NCBI GenBank assembly: GCA_001557035.1
Contig: LSKJ01000556.1
Location: forward strand, 1-10,933
From: Rhodospirillaceae bacterium CCH5-H10
Lineage (GTDB): Bacteria; Pseudomonadota; Alphaproteobacteria; Reyranellales; Reyranellaceae
Length of the DNA stretch: 10,933 nt
Direction of reading: 5' to 3'
Every line of letters starts with the position of its first letter. The stretch's first letter is position 1. Positions 6,397 through 10,933 of the stretch are shown here, one piece after another. The position numbers were made by a program, and so were the translations under genes. The notes below the pieces were generated by a model that was given only the letters and a program-made list of their open reading frames with translations, made no database searches and was not told the DNA's origin.

Positions 6397-6402
6397 GGGA
6401 GA
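6397..6402 (+). promoter_or_regulatory. Shine-Dalgarno supporting a TTG start
   Basis: GGGAGA sits 6 nt before the TTG at 6409. The next in-frame ATG (6457) has no comparable site, so the rare TTG start is preferred. Confidence 0.6.
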
Positions 6403-6408
6403 TCCACA

Positions 6409-7875
6409 TTGAGCACGCCAGCCGAACGATCGGAAATCGACCCGCCGTTCCAACGCATGATCTCGGCTTCGGCCGGCGAGACCCTCGGCCGTTTCACCGC
6501 ACCGCGTCAATCCGTGGCCGAACGCAAGGCGGCCGGGAAGAGACTGCGCGAGTCCGTGCCGCGCGAGAGCCACGCCCAGTTTCGAAAGAACCCCGACCGG
6601 CCCGACCCAGTCGCCATCCTCGAGGCGCAGAATCTCAGCCGTGCCCAGAAGCTGGTGCCGGTGCGCTTCGCGCGCATGCTGGCCTCGCCCTTCGCCTTCC
6701 TGCGCGGATCGGCGGCCGTGATGGCCTCCGACCTCGCCACCACGCCCATCACCGGCCTGCAGGTGAATGCCTGCGGCGACATGCACGTTTCGAACTTCGG
6801 CGTCTTCGGCTCGGCCGAGCGTGACCTGGTATTCGCCATCAACGATTTCGACGAAGTGTTTCCCGGCCCCTGGGAATGGGACCTCAAGCGCCTGACGGCC
6901 AGCGCCGCCGTCGCCGTGCGCTTCATGGGCGGCGACAAGCCCCAGGCGGCCGAGGCCGCGGCGGAAACCGTGCGCTCCTACCGCGAGCACATGGCCCGCT
7001 ATGCCGACATGGGCCACCTCGCCACATGGTACGACCGGATCGACGAGGACGCCGTGCTGTCGGGCCTGTCGTCCAAGGCCCGCAAGAATGCCCGGAAGCT
7101 CATAGACAAGGCGCGCGGCAAGGGACACCAGCGGGTCCTCGGCAAGCTGGCCGAACTCGTCGGCGGAGAGCACCGCATCGTCGAGTCGGTTCCTCTCGTG
7201 GTGCGGGAGACCCACACCGAGGGCGGGATTCCCATCGAACAGGCTGTGGACAGGATGCTCAATTCCTATCTGGAATCGCTGTCCTACGATCGCCGCCGTC
7301 TGCTGTCGCGCTACCGGATCGTCGACGTCGCGCGCAAGGTCGTCGGTGTGGGGAGCGTCGGGACCGGCTGCTGGGTCGTGCTGCTGATGGGCAACGACGG
7401 CGACGATCCGCTGTTCCTGCAGGTGAAGCAGGCCCAGCCGTCCGTGCTGGCCGCCTACTCCGACTATCGGATGCCCTTCGAGAACGAAGGCCGCCGCGTC
7501 GTGGTGGGCCAGCGCATGATCCAGGGATCGCCCGACATCTTCCTCGGCTGGGGGCAACTGGACGACCGGCACTTCTACGTCCGCCAGCTCGCCGACATGA
7601 AGGGCGGGATCGAGATGGTGGAAGGAAACACCAAGGGCGTGTCGGGCTTCCTCGAATATTGCGCGCTGTGCGGCTGGGCGCTGGCGCTGGCCCACGCGAA
7701 GTCGGGCGATGCCGCCGCGATCGCCGGCTACTGCGGCAACAGCACCGCCCTCGACGACGCCCTCGCCAGGTTTTCGCTGGCCTATGCCCGGCAGACCGAG
7801 CGCGATCACGAGGTGCTCGGCAAGGCACGACGCAGCGGCCGCATCCGCGTCGCCCCGGAAGAGCCGACAAAGTAG
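6409..7875 (+). CDS. DUF2252 family kinase-like protein
   Basis: This 488-residue protein, read from a TTG start, matches DUF2252, a family of unknown function. Recognisable segments are SPFAFLRGSA (93-102), CGDMHVSNFG (122-131), NDFDE (145-149), WEWDLKRLTAS (155-165), VVGVGSVGTG (311-320), LQVKQA (337-342), GQRMIQGSPDIFLGW (367-381), YVRQLADMKG (390-399) and GWALALAHAKSGD (422-434). GDMHxxN followed about 20 residues later by NDFDE looks like the catalytic loop and metal-binding Asp of aminoglycoside phosphotransferase/choline kinase folds. The glycine-rich GVGSVGT and the Lys at 340 resemble an ATP-binding lobe, but here they lie after the catalytic motifs. A phosphotransferase role is inference, with unknown substrate. 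It has no signal peptide. The gene is followed after 1 base by the HAD phosphatase start, so the two form an operon. Confidence 0.88.
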   Translation: MSTPAERSEIDPPFQRMISASAGETLGRFTAPRQSVAERKAAGKRLRESVPRESHAQFRKNPDRPDPVAILEAQNLSRAQKLVPVRFARMLASPFAFLRGSAAVMASDLATTPITGLQVNACGDMHVSNFGVFGSAERDLVFAINDFDEVFPGPWEWDLKRLTASAAVAVRFMGGDKPQAAEAAAETVRSYREHMARYADMGHLATWYDRIDEDAVLSGLSSKARKNARKLIDKARGKGHQRVLGKLAELVGGEHRIVESVPLVVRETHTEGGIPIEQAVDRMLNSYLESLSYDRRRLLSRYRIVDVARKVVGVGSVGTGCWVVLLMGNDGDDPLFLQVKQAQPSVLAAYSDYRMPFENEGRRVVVGQRMIQGSPDIFLGWGQLDDRHFYVRQLADMKGGIEMVEGNTKGVSGFLEYCALCGWALALAHAKSGDAAAIAGYCGNSTALDDALARFSLAYARQTERDHEVLGKARRSGRIRVAPEEPTK

Positions 7876-7876
7876 G

Positions 7877-8902
7877 ATGCGGAGAATGCGAACGATTTCA
7901 ATGAGACGCCGGACGTTACTGACGGGTATCGCCGCAACGGGGCTTGCGGCCGCGGTACGCCCTGGCTTCGCGCAGGGCGACCTTCTGCCCTCGTGGAACA
8001 ACGGACTGGCGAAACGCGCAATCCTCGACTTCATCGCGCGCACGACCCAGCCCGGCGGGCGCGACTGGGTACCGGTTCCGGAGCGCATCGCCTGTTTCGA
8101 CAATGACGGCACCCTGTGGACCGAGCAGCCGGTCTATTTCCAGGTGGCATTCGCGCTCGACCGCGTGAAGGCCCTGGCGTCGCGTCATCCCGAGTGGCGC
8201 ACGCAGGAGCCGTTCCGCTCGGTGCTGGCGGACGACCGGGCCGCGCTGGCCGCCCTCGGCGTCAACGCGATGATCGATCTCATCGCGGCCGCGCATGCCG
8301 GCATGACGACCGAGGATTTCACGAAGACGGTCCTCGATTGGCTCGCGACGGCACGTCATCCGCGCTTCAAGCGGCCTTACACCGATCTGGTCTACCAGCC
8401 GATGCTCGAGCTGCTGGCGCTGCTGCGCGCCAACCAGTTCAAGACCTTCATCGTTTCCGGCGGTGGCCTCGAATTCATGCGGCCCTGGACGGAGCGCGTG
8501 TACGGCATCCCGCCGGAGCAGGTGGTCGGCTCGTCCGGCGTCACGAAGTTCGAGCTGAGGCCGGACGGCGTGCCCGTCCTGATGAAGGAGGCCAAGGTCG
8601 AGTTCATCGACGACGGGCCGGGCAAGCCGGTCGGCATCAACCGGTTCATCGGCCGCCGCCCGGTCCTGGCGTTCGGCAACTCCGACGGCGACCAGCAGAT
8701 GCTGGAATGGACGGCGGCCGGCGGCGGCGCGCGGTTCATGGGCCTGGTGCACCACACCGACGGCGTGCGCGAATACGCCTACGATCGTCCGTCGCCGGTC
8801 GGGCAGCTCGACAAGGCCTGGGACGAGGCGCTGCGTCGCGGCTGGACCATCGTCGACATGAAGAACGACTGGAGGGTGATCTATCCGTTCGAACTGAAGT
8901 GA
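7877..8902 (+). CDS. Tat-exported HAD-superfamily phosphatase
   Basis: The protein has up to 341 residues. Three in-frame ATGs (7877, 7886, 7901) are possible, and none has a well-spaced Shine-Dalgarno. I chose 7877 because it follows the upstream stop by one base. All three keep the twin-arginine leader (MRRRTLLTG, 9-17), with cleavage near FAQ-G at residue 33. HAD motif I is CFDNDGTLW (Asp75, Asp77), motif II is FIVSGGG (Ser194), the motif III lysine is probably Lys237 or Lys250, and motif IV is FGNSDGDQQM (Asp270, Asp272). The catalytic set is complete, so an active phosphatase is likely, in the phosphoserine-phosphatase-like branch and located in the periplasm. The substrate is unknown. 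It is co-transcribed with the DUF2252 gene. Its 3' end overlaps the convergent membrane-protein gene by 22 bases. Confidence 0.88.
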   Translation: MRRMRTISMRRRTLLTGIAATGLAAAVRPGFAQGDLLPSWNNGLAKRAILDFIARTTQPGGRDWVPVPERIACFDNDGTLWTEQPVYFQVAFALDRVKALASRHPEWRTQEPFRSVLADDRAALAALGVNAMIDLIAAAHAGMTTEDFTKTVLDWLATARHPRFKRPYTDLVYQPMLELLALLRANQFKTFIVSGGGLEFMRPWTERVYGIPPEQVVGSSGVTKFELRPDGVPVLMKEAKVEFIDDGPGKPVGINRFIGRRPVLAFGNSDGDQQMLEWTAAGGGARFMGLVHHTDGVREYAYDRPSPVGQLDKAWDEALRRGWTIVDMKNDWRVIYPFELK

Positions 8903-10230
8903 CCGAGCGCGGGCACTCTCTGCCGTCCCAGGAAGTGCGCGAGATTCTCGAGGGCGACACCCAGCATCACGATCATGAATGCGCCGATGGGCGCCGCATA
9001 AAATCGCGTGGGGTAAGCCAGAACGGCCTGCGCAAAGAACAGGCCGACGAACGACAGGCAGACAAGATTGACGGCGAGACGCTTGTCGCATGCCGTCGTA
9101 CCACAGCTCGCCGCCCGGCCGTTGGAAATGTAGTGGACCGCCAGGACGAGCGGCAGGAACAGCCAGGGCGGCGGAAAGTAGTCCGGTATCCTGTTTCTCA
9201 GGATCGACCACGATTTCTCCATGTAGATGCGGGTCACTTCGATCGGATCCTCCGCCCATCGCGCGAAGTAGAGCGACCACATCAGCCGGAAATAGTCCCT
9301 GGACAGATACTTCACGTCGGGCGCCACCCGGGCGGCGGCGTCCCGGCCCACGGCATCGTCGTACCGGATGCCGAACCTGTTCGGCACCGTGCCGAGGCCG
9401 ATGTAGAGCGTGTGCGCGAGGCCGTGCGTCGCCACCAGTTCCGCCGGCTCCACCGGATGCATCCGGTCTCGAACGCTCACCGTCAGGCGCGCAGCTTGCG
9501 ATGCCAGCACCGTCACCAGCGCGAGGACGATCAAGCCGGCAACACGTCGCTTGTCGCCCCGGTTCGCCATTGCGATCCAGGCAAGAGTGCCGAGGGTGAC
9601 GACGAGCGTCATCTGGGCGATGGCTTCCCGGACGAGGGACGCGAAAGCCAGGGTAAAGACTCCCAGAAGGATGAGGCCGGTGCTCACAATGGGCGGCACC
9701 CAGCGCCGCCAACGTGCAATCAGCGCCAGGGGCAGGATCGGTTGCATGGCGGTGAGCCCGATGAAGGCCCAGTGCGGCGACGTCCCGAACCATTCGAGGA
9801 AGACGTACGGACCGAAGAGCAACAGCACGATGGCGGACACGTACGATCCGAGCACCAGCAGCAGGCCCGCAAGCAGGAGCAAGCCGACGAGATTGATGAT
9901 CAGATTGAGGTGCGCGACGTCGATCACGAGGATGGAGCGATCGGCCGCAAGCGCCCAGAGCGCAAGAACCAGCGCATGGCCCGGATCGTCCGCGAGAGCC
10001 CTGTCGGAAATCGGAACGAGCTTGCCCTGGTGGCAGATCACCAGCCAGGCGCCGCTCTCTCGGGCGCATTCGGCGCTTTCCAGCCAGACGTTGGTGGCCT
10101 TCCAGTCCGACGCTTCGTCGCCGCGATACCGGGTGGCCGCCTCGAACGACCATTCGAGTTGCGGCCAGAGAACGAGTCCGATGCAGGCGAGGAGGCCGAG
10201 GACCTTCAGCACAAGAAGCACGGTTCGCAT
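8881..10230 (-). CDS. Polytopic inner-membrane protein of unknown function
   Basis: I do not recognise the family. From the ATG at 10230 the protein has 449 residues and starts directly with a membrane segment (MRTVLLVLKVLGLLACIGLV). In-frame GTG codons at 10308 and 10257 would add a non-hydrophobic N-terminus; none of the starts has a clear Shine-Dalgarno. An external loop of about 60 residues follows, with two cysteines (ECARES and VICHQG) that could form a disulfide. Then come about six or more membrane segments, a soluble loop of about 100 residues containing THGLAHTLYIGLGTVPNRFG and YDDAVGRDAA, and three final membrane segments ending with TRFYAAPIGAFM. This build, with several helices and a large outer loop, recalls GT-C glycosyltransferases and related surface-polysaccharide proteins, but no DxD/ExD catalytic motif is evident near the first loop. 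It is convergent with the HAD gene. Confidence 0.75.
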   Translation of the reverse strand: MRTVLLVLKVLGLLACIGLVLWPQLEWSFEAATRYRGDEASDWKATNVWLESAECARESGAWLVICHQGKLVPISDRALADDPGHALVLALWALAADRSILVIDVAHLNLIINLVGLLLLAGLLLVLGSYVSAIVLLLFGPYVFLEWFGTSPHWAFIGLTAMQPILPLALIARWRRWVPPIVSTGLILLGVFTLAFASLVREAIAQMTLVVTLGTLAWIAMANRGDKRRVAGLIVLALVTVLASQAARLTVSVRDRMHPVEPAELVATHGLAHTLYIGLGTVPNRFGIRYDDAVGRDAAARVAPDVKYLSRDYFRLMWSLYFARWAEDPIEVTRIYMEKSWSILRNRIPDYFPPPWLFLPLVLAVHYISNGRAASCGTTACDKRLAVNLVCLSFVGLFFAQAVLAYPTRFYAAPIGAFMIVMLGVALENLAHFLGRQRVPALGHFSSNG

Positions 10231-10326
10231 CGAGGGTAATGGACTGGCTGATCTCACCGCGGCGCTTCGCGAAATGGCGGCACCGGGAAGCCTCTCCCGG
10301 AATGGCACGGCACCACCAGACAGACT
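10231..10326. other. 96-base intergenic gap with a small hairpin
   Basis: The gap between two minus-strand genes holds CCGGGA (10283-10288) and TCCCGG (10295-10300) around a 6-base loop, placed just after the FAH-family stop. There is no U-run, so it is at best a weak terminator. Nothing else is visible; the longer GTG-started version of the membrane protein would read through most of it. Confidence 0.35.
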
Positions 10327-10933
10327 CTAACCGTACTGGTTGCGCAGCGTGCCGATGCCGTCGATGGCGATCTCGACGACGGTGCCGGCCTTCATCGGCA
10401 GCACGCCCAGCGAGGTGCCGCAGGCGATGACGTCGCCCGGCGCCAGGGTCATGTCCTGCGAGATGCGGCTGACCAGCTCGGCGGGCGAAAAGATCATGTC
10501 GTCGACCCGGTAGTTCTGCCGCTCGCGTCCGTTGACGAGCGTGCGCACGGAGAGCGATTGCGGGTCGAGGCCGGTCGCGACCACCGGGCCGAAGACGCCG
10601 AACCCGTCGAAGTTCTTGGCCCGCGTCCACTGCGCGAAGGACGGATCGCGGTTCAGCAGTTCCATCGCCGTGACGTCGTTCACGCAGGTATAGCCCAGGA
10701 TATGGCGCACGGCCTCTTGCGGCGACACGCCGGAGCAGGTCCTGCCGATCACGATACCCAGTTCGCCCTCGTAAGCGACGCGGCCGTCATAGGATTTCGG
10801 CACCGGAATCGGCTGGCCGTGCGCGGCGAAGCTGTTGGGAGCCTTCAGGAAGGTGAGCGGCTCGGCCGGGATCGCCCAGCCGTTCTTTTCGGCAGCGGCC
10901 CGGAAGTTGTTCCACAGCGCCACCATCTTGGTG
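10327..10933 (-). CDS. Fumarylacetoacetate hydrolase (FAH) family protein, N-terminus cut by window end
   Basis: The open frame runs through the right edge, and the codons before the first visible Met (10926) still read Thr-Lys, so the true start is outside the window. About 200 residues are visible. YEGELGIVIG gives the Glu-x-Glu metal pair, and GYTCVNDVTA supplies the Asp expected as third ligand. Also visible are AKNFDGFGVFGP, the lid/substrate loop seen in FAH hydrolases and isomerases, and GDVIACGTSLGV followed by IDGIGTL near the C-terminus. Family members cleave or isomerise C-C bonds in beta-diketone-type acids, often 2-hydroxyhepta-2,4-diene-dioate or acylpyruvates, in aromatic degradation. 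The exact substrate cannot be read from sequence. The visible part is intact, with no frameshift. Upstream partners lie outside the window. Confidence 0.9.
   Translation of the reverse strand, partial: TKMVALWNNFRAAAEKNGWAIPAEPLTFLKAPNSFAAHGQPIPVPKSYDGRVAYEGELGIVIGRTCSGVSPQEAVRHILGYTCVNDVTAMELLNRDPSFAQWTRAKNFDGFGVFGPVVATGLDPQSLSVRTLVNGRERQNYRVDDMIFSPAELVSRISQDMTLAPGDVIACGTSLGVLPMKAGTVVEIAIDGIGTLRNQYG

Noticed and set aside
6283..8112. 609-codon open frame opposite the DUF2252 gene
   Set aside because: It is an antisense shadow: the plus-strand frame carries a full set of DUF2252 motifs with a good Shine-Dalgarno.
8116..10239. 707-codon open frame on the plus strand
   Set aside because: It overlaps the HAD gene out of frame and lies antisense to the membrane protein. 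The real proteins have clear HAD motifs and membrane helices, while this one has only low-complexity composition.
10283..10300. CCGGGA/TCCCGG hairpin as an intrinsic terminator
   Set aside because: It has only six base pairs and no U-run on either strand; it is noted as a weak structure only.
7916..10630. 904-codon open frame on the minus strand
   Set aside because: It runs antisense through the HAD gene and across the membrane and FAH genes in another frame. Its translation is Arg/Gly/Ala-rich without domains, as expected from high GC at third positions.

Overview
The window is GC-rich, densely coded chromosomal DNA. It most likely comes from an alphaproteobacterium of the Rhodospirillales/Hyphomicrobiales type (Reyranella- or Bradyrhizobium-like). 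The pointers are the codon usage, three twin-arginine export leaders, an EcfG-like promoter candidate and two kinds of short inverted repeat typical of that class. This is inference from style; no rRNA or marker gene is present. There are ten protein genes, two of them cut by the window ends. I see no tRNA, rRNA, CRISPR array, transposase or prophage gene.

Layout. (1) 1-2549, plus strand: a tight three-gene redox/export operon. It holds the C-terminal part of a DsbD-type thiol:disulfide transporter, a Tat-exported thioredoxin-fold protein with a CPYV cysteine, and a Tat-exported DUF3500 protein with a histidine-rich leader. (2) 2550-2738: a large inverted repeat between convergent genes. (3) 2739-3830, minus: a zinc-ribbon/HEIGH putative metallopeptidase. 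(4) About 3831-3936: a divergent intergenic region with an EcfG-like promoter candidate facing right. (5) 3937-5025, plus: a ROK-family sugar-kinase-like protein whose motifs are in circularly permuted order. (6) 5026-5176: a second, different inverted repeat pair between convergent genes. (7) 5177-6253, minus: a PLP-dependent cysteine synthase with an insertion. (8) 6254-6408: a divergent promoter region. (9) 6409-8902, plus: a DUF2252 kinase-like protein (TTG start) followed at once by a Tat-exported HAD phosphatase. (10) 8881-10230, minus: a polytopic membrane protein of unknown function whose 3' end overlaps the HAD gene. (11) 10327-10933, minus: a fumarylacetoacetate-hydrolase-family protein, 5' end outside the window.

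How the genes fit together. Operon 1 reads as a periplasmic redox unit: DsbD carries electrons across the membrane to an exported thioredoxin-fold partner, and the DUF3500 protein is a candidate client or co-worker. The other genes look like independent housekeeping or accessory units.

Most unusual content. The ROK protein appears to be a natural circular permutant: the C-terminal-lobe motifs (IGGG, EAGLIGA) precede the ATP-binding DIGGTN motif, and the chain ends just after GTGLGN. The DUF2252 protein also carries its kinase-like motifs in permuted order (GDMHxxN and NDFDE before GVGSVGT and VK). The two convergent junctions with a gap carry inverted repeats from different families, and in both cases the two arms differ by paired, compensating changes that keep each arm's own hairpin intact.
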